The notes: generated from the letters alone by a model not told the origin. Counted from the stretch's first letter, positions 41,084-50,209 are shown. The stretch: 64,000 nt of DNA from Vulcanimicrobiota bacterium (GCA_944322965.1 CALUQR010000001.1:453815-517814); one strand, 5' to 3'. Numbers and translations: made by a program.

Positions 41084-42631
41084 ATGCGCCGCCTAGTCGT
41101 CATGTTCTTGCTGGTGGTGGGTTTAGGCGCCTTCTGGTACTTCCACGACCTGCGCGGAGTAGAGGAGGAGCGCCGCCAAGAGGAGTTGGCCCAGCGCGTC
41201 TTCCCCCAATTTAGTAGCTCCGATATTCAGAGTATCACCTGGTCCGACGGGGCCCAGACCCCGGAGACGGTGCGCGTCTACCAGCGCCTGCCCTTAGGTT
41301 GGCAAGTGGAGTTGCCCAAAGGGCTCAAGGTGCGCATTAAAGCCAATATCTTAGAAGACGCCAGTAAGCAGATAGCCAATCTGGCCCGCTTAGAGACTAT
41401 CTTAGAAGATCCCACCCCCCAGAGCTTAGCCCAGTACGGTTTAGATAAGCCTAAACATCGCATGCTCATCTCTTACCGCGACTCCCAAGGTAAGGCGGCT
41501 CAGGTGGGGCTCATTATGGGCAATATCTTGGTAGACGATAGCGGTATCTACGCGCGCCTGACGGATAACGATAAAGCCCCCGTCCTGGCCGTGCCCGACC
41601 TCTTTGTGACCTCGCTCATGACTCTCTTGCGCGACTTAAGGGAGACGAAGCTCTTAGCTTGCACCCCGGAAGAGATTGAGAGCTTTAAGTATATCTCCTA
41701 TGAGGGGAGTAAACCCGGCTCTTTCACCTTGACGGCCAAGGAAGAGGCCCCTCCCGCCCCCGCTAAAAATATGTGGGGCCAGGAGATTGAGGAGCCCGCT
41801 CCCGCCATTAAGGAGTGGTACGTAGAGGGCGACGGCTTAAAGGGAGAGCTCTTAGCCGACGAGCGCAAGGTCAACGATTTCCTCTGGTCCTTGCAAGATC
41901 TAAAAATTGAGCGCTTCCTCCATCCCGAAGAGCGCAAGCTGGGCAAGGTGCGGGCGCGCTACGAGGTGCGCGTTAAGGGGGCGCCCGAGCCCTTAGTAGT
42001 GGAGATTGGCCAAGCCGTAGCCGGTCAGAAGGGGCAACTCTACGCTAGCCGCAACCAACCCCAGGAGTCTTTCCAGTTGGCCTATGGCGACTTAGAGGAG
42101 GGGCTCAAGACCTTAGTAGGGCGCCGGGCCCCCGACTTTGAGGATCGCCACTTAGTGCGGGCCAAATTGATGGAGATCGCTAAGATCGACTTAGAGGTGG
42201 CCTCTAAAAGGCCCCAAGGCCCCTTCCGCTTAGAGGCCCAGCGCCAGGGTGAAGAGTGGCTGGTGGAGGCGCCTAAGCCCAGCCTCAGCGACGCCGCCCA
42301 GCGCCGGCAAAAGGTAGAGGGTCTACTCTATAACCTCTTAGATTTAGAGTGGGCCATTCGGGAGAAGGGCGCTAAGCCGGCTAACCTTGATCCCGTAGCG
42401 CGCTTTGCTCTCTACGCTGAGGGAGGCCAAAAGCTGGCTTCATTAGAAGTCTACGAGGAGAGTAAGGACCGTTTTAGCGCCTATTTGGAAGATGGTTCCA
42501 AGGTAACGCTGCATAAAGATCCGCGCGCTCCCTGGATCGAAGCCTGTGAGGATTTAGTCCCCGAACCTCCCCAGGAGGAGGCTAGCGCTACGCCTACCCC
42601 TCAGGCTACGCCTCAATCAACTCAGAAATAG
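41084..42631 (+). CDS. DUF4340 protein, ABC/Gld-associated
   Basis: A 515-residue protein with an N-terminal TM anchor (residues 1-22) and a periplasmic domain made of repeated DUF4340 units. Markers are 'LEDPTPQSLAQYGLDKPKHR', 'QVGLIMGNILVDDSGIYARL' and 'VPDLFVTSLMTLLRDLRETK', then a second unit after about residue 240. DUF4340 proteins are routinely encoded beside GldG-type genes, and function with them is expected but uncharacterised. The C-terminal tail is Pro/Thr-rich. An AGGGGG site lies within the end of the preceding gene. Confidence 0.88.
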   Translation: MRRLVVMFLLVVGLGAFWYFHDLRGVEEERRQEELAQRVFPQFSSSDIQSITWSDGAQTPETVRVYQRLPLGWQVELPKGLKVRIKANILEDASKQIANLARLETILEDPTPQSLAQYGLDKPKHRMLISYRDSQGKAAQVGLIMGNILVDDSGIYARLTDNDKAPVLAVPDLFVTSLMTLLRDLRETKLLACTPEEIESFKYISYEGSKPGSFTLTAKEEAPPAPAKNMWGQEIEEPAPAIKEWYVEGDGLKGELLADERKVNDFLWSLQDLKIERFLHPEERKLGKVRARYEVRVKGAPEPLVVEIGQAVAGQKGQLYASRNQPQESFQLAYGDLEEGLKTLVGRRAPDFEDRHLVRAKLMEIAKIDLEVASKRPQGPFRLEAQRQGEEWLVEAPKPSLSDAAQRRQKVEGLLYNLLDLEWAIREKGAKPANLDPVARFALYAEGGQKLASLEVYEESKDRFSAYLEDGSKVTLHKDPRAPWIEACEDLVPEPPQEEASATPTPQATPQSTQK

Positions 42632-42643
42632 AGCCCTCTACCT

Positions 42644-43975
42644 GTGAGCACCGAGTCGAGCGTAATCGATAATCTTGAGAAGCAGGAGCAATTTGAGCAG
42701 ACCCTCTCCGATTGGCCGCGCTTAGATAGCGAGCGGCGCATCGAGCTCTTTAGAGCTTTGCCTTTAGATGAGGCGGAGGATCTCTTAGATTGCATGAATG
42801 CGAGCGATCAAGCCGATCTCTTGCGCTCGATGAGCGTGCCCGAACGCCGTTCTTGGCTGCGCTATTTAGACTTAGACGATATTGCCGACGTCTTGGCGGA
42901 GGTGCCCGAAGAGGACGTAGAGCAGTGGCTGGACCTTTTAGACGCGCGCACGAAAGATAAGGTCAACGCCCTCTTAGCCTACGCCGAAGATGATGCGGGC
43001 GGTCTCATGAACCCCCGCTTCGCTAGGGTGCGCCCCAAGATGACCGTCGAAGCGGCCATTAATTACTTGCATATCCAAGCTCAGGAGAATATCTCCTTAG
43101 AGCACGTCTACGTCTTAGATAACGAGCAACACCTCTTAGGCGAGATCGGCCTCAACACCCTCTTGGCCGCCAGTTCCGACGACGTAGTCGAAGATCTGGC
43201 CGATACTAACGTCATTACCTGTACGGAGTATATGGACCAGGAGGAGGTGAGTAACCTCTTCGCCCGCTACGGTCTGACCGCCATGCCGGTAGTCGATGAA
43301 GAGGGCCACATGAAGGGTCTCATCACCGCCGACGACGTGGTCGACGTCATCTTAGAAGAGGGTACGGAAGACGCCCAAAAGTACGGCGGTATGGAGGCTC
43401 TGGACGAGTCCTACATGCGCACCGGGATCTTTAAATTGGTCCAGAAGCGGGCGGGTTGGTTGATTATGTTGCTCATCGGCGAGATGTTTACCGCCTCCGC
43501 CATGTCTCGCTACGAAGACCAATTGAACTCCATCTGGTTTTTAGCTATCTTCGTGCCGCTCATTACCTCTAGCGGCGGTAATTCCGGCTCCCAGGCTTCC
43601 ACTTTGATGGTGCGAGCTATGGCCATGGGAGAGATCAACTTGCGCGACTGGTGGCGGGTCTTGTGGCGCGAGCTGCGGGCGGGGGCTATTATTGGGGTCA
43701 TCTTAGGTTGCGTGGGAGTGGCCCGCATCTTGCTCTGGACCTACCTCTTCCCCGGCGTCTACGGGGACTTATGGTGGCCTTTGGCTTTAACTATCGGCTG
43801 CTCTTTAGTAGGGGTAGTCGTTTTGGGCTGCTTGGCGGGCTCCATGTTGCCCTTTATCTTGCGCTTCTGCCGCTTAGACCCGGCCTCCGCCTCCGCCCCC
43901 TTCGTCTCCACCTTAGTAGACGTCACGGGACTCATCGTCTACTTTACGATAGCCGGTTGGCTGCTCTTCTCCTAA
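42644..43975 (+). CDS. mgtE: Magnesium transporter MgtE
   Basis: A 443-residue MgtE. The N-terminal superhelical Mg2+-sensing domain spans about 15-125, the CBS pair about 130-255 ('DDAGGLMNPRFARVRPKMTV', 'LTAMPVVDEEGHMKGLITAD') and the five-TM pore about 280-443 ('PLITSSGGNSGSQASTLMVR'). MgtE is a Mg2+-gated Mg2+ channel of the inner membrane. It starts with GTG 12 nt after the DUF4340 stop and has a weak ribosome site, so it is probably translated as part of that operon. With the CNNM pair it gives the window two Mg2+-type systems. Confidence 0.95.
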   Translation: MSTESSVIDNLEKQEQFEQTLSDWPRLDSERRIELFRALPLDEAEDLLDCMNASDQADLLRSMSVPERRSWLRYLDLDDIADVLAEVPEEDVEQWLDLLDARTKDKVNALLAYAEDDAGGLMNPRFARVRPKMTVEAAINYLHIQAQENISLEHVYVLDNEQHLLGEIGLNTLLAASSDDVVEDLADTNVITCTEYMDQEEVSNLFARYGLTAMPVVDEEGHMKGLITADDVVDVILEEGTEDAQKYGGMEALDESYMRTGIFKLVQKRAGWLIMLLIGEMFTASAMSRYEDQLNSIWFLAIFVPLITSSGGNSGSQASTLMVRAMAMGEINLRDWWRVLWRELRAGAIIGVILGCVGVARILLWTYLFPGVYGDLWWPLALTIGCSLVGVVVLGCLAGSMLPFILRFCRLDPASASAPFVSTLVDVTGLIVYFTIAGWLLFS

Positions 43976-44140
43976 AAGCGAGGGCCGACTAGGGCCGAGG
44001 GGCCAGGCGGGGCCTTATTGTAGGTTTTAAGGAGGGCGCGGCGAATTATAAAGGCAGCCTCTATAGGCCTTTGGAGAGATTGTAAAGTCTACTAGTACTT
44101 AAAGTTAGAGTGCGCATCTCAGGGAAGAGGGAGTACCTCC

Positions 44141-46861
44141 GTGAATCAGCAAGAGAAGAAGAGTCCAAAATTACTGTTGATCGATGGCAATGGCTTAGTC
44201 TACCGTGCCTTCTACGCCCTACCGGCCCGCAAGGTCTCTCTAGGCTTCCCCGTTAACGCTATTTGGGGCTTTATCAGCTTATTGCTCAACGCCATCTCTT
44301 CGGAAAAGCCCACCCACGTGGCCGTAGCCTTCGATCACGGAGCCTTCGTCGATACGCTCACTAAGTTCCAGAGCTTCAATGTGCAGCGGGAAGAGATGTT
44401 AGACGATCTGGAGATGCAGCTCCCCTTGGTGGAGGACTTCGTCCAAGTCTGCGGTTTAAAGTCCTTCCGCCTGCCCGGTTTCGAGGCTGACGACTGTATT
44501 GGCACTATCGCCTCTAAGGCCAGCCGGGAGGGCTTTGAGACCCTTATTATCTCCGGTGACTTGGGGCTCATGCAATTAGTCTCCCCCCACATTAAGGTGA
44601 TGACTATGCGCCGGGGGATCGTCGACTCCGTCATTTACGATGAAGATTTAGTCCTCAAAAAGTACGGCTTGCGTCCCAGCCAGCTGGCCGATCTGCGCGC
44701 TCTGGCGGGCGATTCCAGCCAGAATATCGGCGGGGTGCCAGGTATCGGAGAGGTGACCGCTAGGCGCCTGCTCTCCCAGTATAATAGCTTGAGCGACTTA
44801 TTTGACTCCTTAGATCAGCTGCCCGCTAAGTGGCGCAATCCCCTCTCGGAGAATAGGGACGACGCCTTTGAATACTTGGCCCGCTCCACTATCCGCTGCG
44901 ACTTGCCCTTAGAGATCGATTGGGACGAGTGTCGCTTCCACGGCTTCCCGGTGCAGATGGTGCAGCGCATCTTTGAGCAGGTCCAGTGCGACGGGGCGGA
45001 GCCCTTCATTAAGGGGATGGCCCGCCAGTCGGGTCCGGAGCGGGATTGTCACATTCCCAGCGCCCCTCTCTACGGGGAGGAGGCCCGCCAGGCCTTGCGC
45101 GGCTGCGTAGAGGCTAAAGGTCCGATCTCTTTAGTCTGGCTTATCGACCAGAAGAGCCGCCAGCCTTGGGGTCTCTCCCTCTGTTTAGCGGGTCAAAAGC
45201 CCTTCTACCTCGACTTAGCCGCTTGGTACGGGGAGGAGGCGGAGGGTGGGGAGACGCTCACGCGCCAGGAGATTATCGATTATTTAAATCCCATCTTCCT
45301 CGATCCCCAGCGGGTTAAATATGTAAGCGGCATTGAGCGCATCTTTGAGGCCGGTCTGCCCTTAGTCCAGGTCTACGATATTTCGCTCGTCTCTTCCTTA
45401 CTCGATCTGGCCGTCTGGGACCACGCCATCGAGGCCGTCTGCGCCCGCTACGGTTTCGCCATTTACGATCGCCTCTTGCTCTTTGGACTCGATCCTAAGA
45501 GTTTGGGGGAGGTGCCCTTAGCTAATCGCATCTGCTGGACGGCGCGAGCGGCCGACGTCTTATTGGGCTTAGGGGATCTCTTGCGGGCTAAGCTCATAGA
45601 GGGCGATCTGCAGAAGCTCTATTTAGAGGTGGAGGTCCCCTTAGCGGCCGCCTCTTGGCGCTGCAATAATGCCGGTTGGAGTTGCGACCGCGAGTTGGCG
45701 GGCAAGATTGTAGAGTTAGTCGATCAGAAGTTGGCCGCCTTGCACGAGCAATTCTTTGCCGAGGCGGGGGTGGAGCCTTTCGACTTGAGCTCCGAAGAGG
45801 CGCTCTCCGACTACCTCTTTAATCATCTGGCCCTCTTGGTCCCCACCCGCCCCAAGAATGGGAGTATCCTCAATACGGAGACGCTCAAATCTCTCCAAGA
45901 GCAGAATCCCATCGTAGCCAAGATCCAGGCCTATTGCGAATTGCACGAGTTTAAAGAGACCTTCGTGCGCCAATTTATGTTGGAGGGCCAATTAGATATC
46001 GCGGTGGGCGAGCATCTCTTTAACTTAGCCTTAGTGGGCGAGCGGCGCTTGCAGATCTTAGGGCGGGTCTCTACTAAAGGGGCTACGGAGTTGATGGTGC
46101 ACATGATCGCCGTGGCCGCCAATCTGGCCTGCGCCGAGGTGCGTCGTCCCTTGACTAAAGCTATAGACGGTTTCTTGCGCCCCCAAGGGGTCTCTCGTCT
46201 CATCTACCTCTCCTTCCCGGCTATGGCCCTGCGCATGTTGGCCCACTTGGCCCACGACGAGCGTTTGACTAACGATCTGCGCTCCGGCCAAGATGTGGAG
46301 TTGAGCCTCTTGCGGGAGCTCTTTGGCGAGAAGTTGGAGGAGGTAGTCTCCGCCCGCCAACTCTTCGTACAGCTCATCTTCTTCTACTTTAGTCCCGCCT
46401 GGTTGGCGCGCCGCCTCAATCTGGCCGGGGAAGAGGGCTTAGCTAAGGCCCAAGAGTATCTGGCCAAATTTGAGCGCATCTTGAGCGAGAGGTATCCGGC
46501 CAGTTGGGATTACCTGCTCAGCTGTCAGGCTAAGGCCTCCGCCATGGAGGAGTTAGTAACTCAAGCCGGGCGGCGCTGCCGCTTCGTGCAGGCGGGCAGT
46601 CGCAATTATAGCGTGCGCGAGAATGCGGAGCGGGAGGCTCGGGCCTTCGGAGTGGAGGGATCGTGCGCCGATCTCTTCCGCCAAGCTATCGTCCTCTTCT
46701 ATGAAGCTTACGGCAGCGAGATCGCGGTCATGCCCTGCAATAATATGCTCATTATGATCGCTCCGGCGGGGCGCGAAGTGGAAGTGGCCGAGCGCTGCCG
46801 TCAGATCTGCCTCCAGCTGGCGGAACCTTTGGAATTGGCTGCTGAATATCGCATTCGCTGA
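44141..46861 (+). CDS. DNA polymerase I-like protein with inactivated polymerase and degenerate nuclease sites
   Basis: A 906-residue protein with full PolA layout. The 5'-nuclease domain (1-290) keeps Asp15, Asp65, Glu115, Asp117, Asp118, Asp140 and Asp191, but second-metal residues are lost: the GDRD position reads GDLG (Gly142) and GDSSDN reads GDSSQN (Gln194). Arch Arg/Lys residues are also changed. The 3'-5' exonuclease-like domain has no DxE motif. In the polymerase domain, motif A (DYSQIELR) reads SFPAMALR, with Ser691 for the catalytic Asp and Ala696 for Glu. The O-helix Lys is Val743, and motif C (VHDEL) reads CNNML, with Asn868 and Met869. The frame is intact and codon use ordinary, so this is not a decaying pseudogene. 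Helix-hairpin-helix 'GVPGIGEVTARRLL' remains, so structural DNA binding is plausible. GTG start behind AGAGGGAG; single gene with its own terminator. Confidence 0.88.
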   Translation: MNQQEKKSPKLLLIDGNGLVYRAFYALPARKVSLGFPVNAIWGFISLLLNAISSEKPTHVAVAFDHGAFVDTLTKFQSFNVQREEMLDDLEMQLPLVEDFVQVCGLKSFRLPGFEADDCIGTIASKASREGFETLIISGDLGLMQLVSPHIKVMTMRRGIVDSVIYDEDLVLKKYGLRPSQLADLRALAGDSSQNIGGVPGIGEVTARRLLSQYNSLSDLFDSLDQLPAKWRNPLSENRDDAFEYLARSTIRCDLPLEIDWDECRFHGFPVQMVQRIFEQVQCDGAEPFIKGMARQSGPERDCHIPSAPLYGEEARQALRGCVEAKGPISLVWLIDQKSRQPWGLSLCLAGQKPFYLDLAAWYGEEAEGGETLTRQEIIDYLNPIFLDPQRVKYVSGIERIFEAGLPLVQVYDISLVSSLLDLAVWDHAIEAVCARYGFAIYDRLLLFGLDPKSLGEVPLANRICWTARAADVLLGLGDLLRAKLIEGDLQKLYLEVEVPLAAASWRCNNAGWSCDRELAGKIVELVDQKLAALHEQFFAEAGVEPFDLSSEEALSDYLFNHLALLVPTRPKNGSILNTETLKSLQEQNPIVAKIQAYCELHEFKETFVRQFMLEGQLDIAVGEHLFNLALVGERRLQILGRVSTKGATELMVHMIAVAANLACAEVRRPLTKAIDGFLRPQGVSRLIYLSFPAMALRMLAHLAHDERLTNDLRSGQDVELSLLRELFGEKLEEVVSARQLFVQLIFFYFSPAWLARRLNLAGEEGLAKAQEYLAKFERILSERYPASWDYLLSCQAKASAMEELVTQAGRRCRFVQAGSRNYSVRENAEREARAFGVEGSCADLFRQAIVLFYEAYGSEIAVMPCNNMLIMIAPAGREVEVAERCRQICLQLAEPLELAAEYRIR

Positions 46862-46875
46862 GCCTATTTTTCCTA

Positions 46876-46906
46876 ACTTCCTCTTAAAATTGAGAGGAGT
46901 ATTTTT
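46876..46906 (+). terminator. Intrinsic terminator after the PolA-like gene
   Basis: ACTTCCTCT (46876-46884) pairs with AGAGGAGT (46893-46900), one mismatch or bulge, followed by ATTTTT. Confidence 0.75.
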
Positions 46907-46954
46907 CTAGCGCCAGAATCATAGGCAGATACAAACCGGACAGTACTCCATAGC

Positions 46955-46997
46955 GGGGCTGTTCCTATTGAGCTAAGTGACAGCCCTATTATTAGGG
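46955..46997 (+). promoter_or_regulatory. rpsA leader with two mutually exclusive hairpins
   Basis: GGGCTGT (46956-46962) pairs with ACAGCCC (46980-46986). CCCTA (46984-46988) alternatively pairs with TAGGG (46993-46997). The two stems share bases 46984-46986 and cannot coexist. They lie 30-70 nt before the S1 start, a place where S1 autoregulation is known in other bacteria. Confidence 0.4.
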
Positions 46998-47026
46998 GTC
47001 TATTAAAGGGAGTTCGACTTAACGAC

Positions 47027-48301
47027 ATGGACAACACTCAACCTACCGTTGCCGAAGAGGTCAACGTAACTGCTAACGAAGAAAATGGCCAGGATATGGC
47101 TCAAGCTCTGGAAGAGTTTGAAAGAGATATGAAGCCCATTGCCAAGGACGATTTCCTCACTGGCAAAGTCATTCGCGTAGACAACGAAGGGGTCTATGTG
47201 GACGTAGGTTACAAGACCGACGGCTTTATTCCGGCCAATCAAGTGACTAACGTGCCCGACGTATCCCCCGCGGATGTAGTCAAAGTGGGCGACGAGATCA
47301 ATGTGGTGGTGCAGAAGGTTGATGAGTCTGAAGGCACCCTCATTCTCTCCAAGCGCCGGGCCGACAACGAGGCCGCCTGGAGAAATATTCTGGCTGCTAT
47401 GGAGAGCGGCAAGACGATCACCGCTACCTGCACCGAGCAGGTCAAGGGCGGTCTGATCGTGGACGTAGGTATCCGCGGTTTCGTTCCCGCCTCCCACGCC
47501 GATATTCGCCCGGTACGCGACCTCTCCGAGTTTGTGGGCGAAGAGCTCAACCTCAAGGTCTTAGAGGTTGACAAGAGCCGCCGCAAGGTCGTCCTCTCCC
47601 GCAAGAAGGCTGAGGAAGAGCTGCGCCGTCACAGCAAGGAAGAGACCTTGAAGAAGTTGACCGAGGGCAGCATCGTGCGCGGTACCGTAGCTCGTTTGGC
47701 TAACTTCGGCGCCTTCGTCAATTTGGGCGGCGTCGACGGTTTGGTCCACATCTCCGAGCTCTCTTGGAGCCGCATTAAGCAAGCTTCCGACGTAGTGCAG
47801 CCCGGCCAGCAGGTAGACGTCTTAGTCTTGAAGGTCGATCCCGACGCCAACCGGATCTCCCTCTCCCTGCGCCAAGCCGCTCCCGATCCTTGGTTAATGG
47901 CTTGCGACAAGTACAAGGTGGGCGATGTGGTTAAGGGTCGGATCACCCGTTTAGCCAACAAGTACGCCTTCATCGAGATTATGCCCGGCGTAGAGGGCTT
48001 GATCCCCGTGAGCGAGATGGATCGCAGCCACGTCAATCGTCCGGCCGACCTCTTAAAGGTCGATCAGGAAGTGGAAGCGGAGATCATCGATCTCGATCGC
48101 GAGAAGCGGCGCATGACCCTCTCCATCAAGCGTTTACAGCAGTCTTCGGGCCGCGGTAACGAGGCTACCGGCAACAGCGGTCGCATTCGTCACAGCGAAG
48201 GCGGCGGCGGTACCAGCATCGGCGAGCTCTTGGCCTCCAAGATGGGTAAGGACAAGTTGAACGACGTCATTAAGACGGAGAACAGCGAAGAAGCCAAGTA
48301 G
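47027..48301 (+). CDS. rpsA: 30S ribosomal protein S1 (four S1 domains)
   Basis: A 424-residue protein with an acidic N-terminal segment (1-40) and four S1/OB RNA-binding domains: about 42-105 ('FLTGKVIRVDNEGVYVDVGY'), 125-185 ('GLIVDVGIRGFVPASHADI'), 205-275 ('GTVARLANFGAFVNLGGVDG') and 290-360 ('GRITRLANKYAFIEIMPGVE'). A Gly/Arg-rich tail follows. Four domains match the short S1 type rather than the six-domain proteobacterial form. S1 helps mRNA bind the 30S subunit. Codon use leans to CGT and GGT, as expected for high expression. It has its own leader and terminator. Confidence 0.95.
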   Translation: MDNTQPTVAEEVNVTANEENGQDMAQALEEFERDMKPIAKDDFLTGKVIRVDNEGVYVDVGYKTDGFIPANQVTNVPDVSPADVVKVGDEINVVVQKVDESEGTLILSKRRADNEAAWRNILAAMESGKTITATCTEQVKGGLIVDVGIRGFVPASHADIRPVRDLSEFVGEELNLKVLEVDKSRRKVVLSRKKAEEELRRHSKEETLKKLTEGSIVRGTVARLANFGAFVNLGGVDGLVHISELSWSRIKQASDVVQPGQQVDVLVLKVDPDANRISLSLRQAAPDPWLMACDKYKVGDVVKGRITRLANKYAFIEIMPGVEGLIPVSEMDRSHVNRPADLLKVDQEVEAEIIDLDREKRRMTLSIKRLQQSSGRGNEATGNSGRIRHSEGGGGTSIGELLASKMGKDKLNDVIKTENSEEAK

Positions 48302-48324
48302 TCTGCCTTTTAGCGCAGCTGAGG

Positions 48325-48372
48325 GCCCCCGCAATTTGAAGGGATTCTACCTTTAAGTTGGGGGGCTTTTTT
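48325..48372 (+). terminator. Intrinsic terminator after rpsA
   Basis: GCCCCC (48325-48330) pairs with GGGGGC (48361-48366), extended by AATTTGAAGG with CCTTTAAGTT including G-U pairs. Six T residues follow at 48367-48372. Confidence 0.85.
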
Positions 48373-48392
48373 GGCCTTCTGGCGGGGTAGGG

Positions 48393-49019
48393 ATGAGACT
48401 GACTAGAATTTGGGGCTTGACGGGGGGGATTGCCAGCGGCAAATCGACGGCGGCCGCCATCTTGGAAGAGTTGGGAGCGGCTATCGTCGATTGCGATCGG
48501 GTGAGTCGCGAGTTGACTCAGCCCGGGCAGCCCTTGCTGGCCGCTTTAGCGCGCCAGTTCGGCCCCCAGATCTTAGATGGGGCCGGCCGTCTGCGCCGCC
48601 GCTATCTGGGCGAGCTAGTCTTTGCCGATCCCCAGCGCTTAGAAGCGCTCAACGAGTTGGTACATCCCGCCATCTGGCGCACGACTTTTAAAGAGGCCGA
48701 CCAGGCGGCGCGCCGCTGGCCCATCGTCTTTGTGGTGGCCCCCTTGCTCTTTGAGCATGGGGCGGAGGCCGCCTTCGACGGGGTCTTAGTAGTCGACATC
48801 TCCCCCAGCCTCCAATTGGAGCGCTTGCGCCAGCGCGATAAGTTGAATCTAAAAGAGGCCCAGGAGCGGATCTCCGCTCAGATGAGCTTAGAGGATAAGG
48901 CCAGCCGAGCTACGGTAGTAGTAGAGAATAACGGCTCGCGCTCCCACTTAGAGAGCCAATTGCGCGCCTTTTGGGAAGAGAGGATCGCCCCCGTCTATGA
49001 TGGCTGCGCCCGAAGCTAA
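48393..49019 (+). CDS. coaE: Dephospho-CoA kinase
   Basis: A 208-residue CoaE, the last enzyme of CoA synthesis, phosphorylating the 3'-hydroxyl of dephospho-CoA. P-loop 'GLTGGIASGKST' at residues 6-17, 'DCDRVSREL' substrate motif, 'LVHPAIW', 'VVAPLLFE' and the lid 'RDKLNLKEAQERISAQM' are typical. The length is normal. GGGGTAGGG precedes the ATG. The last 23 bases overlap the lytic transglycosylase gene, opening a compact stretch that continues to smpB and the giant TPR gene. Confidence 0.96.
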   Translation: MRLTRIWGLTGGIASGKSTAAAILEELGAAIVDCDRVSRELTQPGQPLLAALARQFGPQILDGAGRLRRRYLGELVFADPQRLEALNELVHPAIWRTTFKEADQAARRWPIVFVVAPLLFEHGAEAAFDGVLVVDISPSLQLERLRQRDKLNLKEAQERISAQMSLEDKASRATVVVENNGSRSHLESQLRAFWEERIAPVYDGCARS

Positions 49020-49668
49020 AGCGCTGAGGCAGAAGAGGAGGAGCCAGAGGAGGAAGCGCCTGCGCCGCTGGTTAGTGGGGTTAGGCCTGGGATTGGCTCT
49101 TTTAACGGGCGCTCTCTTTTGGTTTTGGGAGGGGAGAGGGGAGAGGCTCTTCTACCCTTTAAAGTTTGAGGAGACGATAGTTACCGTATCCCGCGAAGCG
49201 GGGGTGGAGCCCAGCTTAGTGGCCGGGCTCATCTTGGCGGAGAGCGGATTTAAAAGCGAGGCTCGCTCTTGCGTAGGGGCCATAGGGCTCATGCAGCTCA
49301 TGCCGCCTACGGCTCAATGGGTGGCGGAGTTACACTCTCTGCCCTTCGATGCAGAGGAGCCCCAGAGCCTTTACGACCCGGAACTCAATATCTATTTGGG
49401 CAGTTACTATTTGGCCTGGCTCTTAGAGCGCTTCCAGCAGCAGAAGGTAGAGGCTCTGGCCGCTTATAATGCCGGTCAACACCAGGTCGACGAATGGTTA
49501 GAGCGGGGTTCAGTCTTGCGCATTGAAGAGATTCCGGTGGCGGAGACGCGCTTCTTTGTGCAGCGGGTCTTAGATAATCAAGAGGAGTATTGGAAGCTCT
49601 ACCCTCAGTTGCGTCCCAACGGAGGGGAGTATTCTCTGTGGAGTGGGGAGTATGGCCAAAAAGAATAA
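48997..49668 (+). CDS. Membrane-anchored lytic transglycosylase (SLT domain)
   Basis: A 223-residue protein with a basic N terminus, one TM helix (about residues 30-50, 'LVGLGLGLALLTGALFWFW') and an SLT domain. The catalytic Glu is in 'GLILAESGFKSEARS'. 'GAIGLMQLMPPTA' and 'EALAAYNAGQHQVDEW' are the other family motifs. It cleaves the MurNAc-GlcNAc bond of peptidoglycan to give 1,6-anhydro ends. It overlaps coaE upstream and smpB downstream (17 nt), an unusual but translationally coupled mix of genes. Confidence 0.94.
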   Translation: MMAAPEAKALRQKRRSQRRKRLRRWLVGLGLGLALLTGALFWFWEGRGERLFYPLKFEETIVTVSREAGVEPSLVAGLILAESGFKSEARSCVGAIGLMQLMPPTAQWVAELHSLPFDAEEPQSLYDPELNIYLGSYYLAWLLERFQQQKVEALAAYNAGQHQVDEWLERGSVLRIEEIPVAETRFFVQRVLDNQEEYWKLYPQLRPNGGEYSLWSGEYGQKE

Positions 49669-50134
49669 AGCGGGCGCGGGAGGGGCGACTATCGCCGTCA
49701 ATCGCCAAGCGCGCCATGAGTATATCTTTGAAGAGTTTATGGAGGCTGGGATCGCCCTCTTGGGGCCGGAGGTCAAGTCGCTGCGGGCGGGCCGTTTGAG
49801 CTTAGTCGACTCCTTCGCCGTCGTAGAGGGGGATGAGGTCTGGCTGAAGGGCTTAAATATCAGCCGCTGGCAGCAGGCCAGTTGGTTCAATCACGACCCC
49901 TTGCGCCCCCGCCGTCTGCTCTTGCATAAAGCGGAGATTAGGCGCCTCAAGGTCAAGACCCAAGAGAAGGGGCTGACCATCGTCCCCACCAAGATCTACT
50001 TTAAACGCAGTTTTATTAAGGTGGAGATCGCTATCGCCCGCGGTAAGAAGCTCTACGATAAGCGCCAAGCGGAGGCCGCCAAGACGGCTAAACGGGAGAT
50101 CGAAAGGACGCTGGCCGAGCGCAGATGGGATTAG
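49652..50134 (+). CDS. smpB: SsrA-binding protein SmpB
   Basis: A 160-residue SmpB counted from ATG 49652, which has GGAG 8 nt upstream; an in-frame GTG at 49643 is less likely. The OB-fold core shows 'RHEYIFEEFMEAGIALLGPE', 'VKSLRAGRLSLVDSF', 'NHDPLRPRRLLLHKAEIRRL' and 'GLTIVPTKIYFK'. The basic C-terminal tail 'KLYDKRQAEAAKTAKREIER' enters the ribosomal mRNA channel. SmpB carries tmRNA to stalled ribosomes. The tmRNA gene (ssrA) was not found in the window. Confidence 0.97.
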   Translation: MAKKNKAGAGGATIAVNRQARHEYIFEEFMEAGIALLGPEVKSLRAGRLSLVDSFAVVEGDEVWLKGLNISRWQQASWFNHDPLRPRRLLLHKAEIRRLKVKTQEKGLTIVPTKIYFKRSFIKVEIAIARGKKLYDKRQAEAAKTAKREIERTLAERRWD

Positions 50135-50209
50135 AAAAGGGGGAATAGGATACTTTCCTAGCGAATTTTACAGGGACTTTTGATCTCTAAAGACGAGGGA
50201 GAGAGTGAG

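Noticed and set aside
49635-50180. tmRNA gene near smpB
   Set aside because: ssrA is often adjacent, but no tRNA-Ala-like ends or tag-peptide frame were seen in the short gaps.
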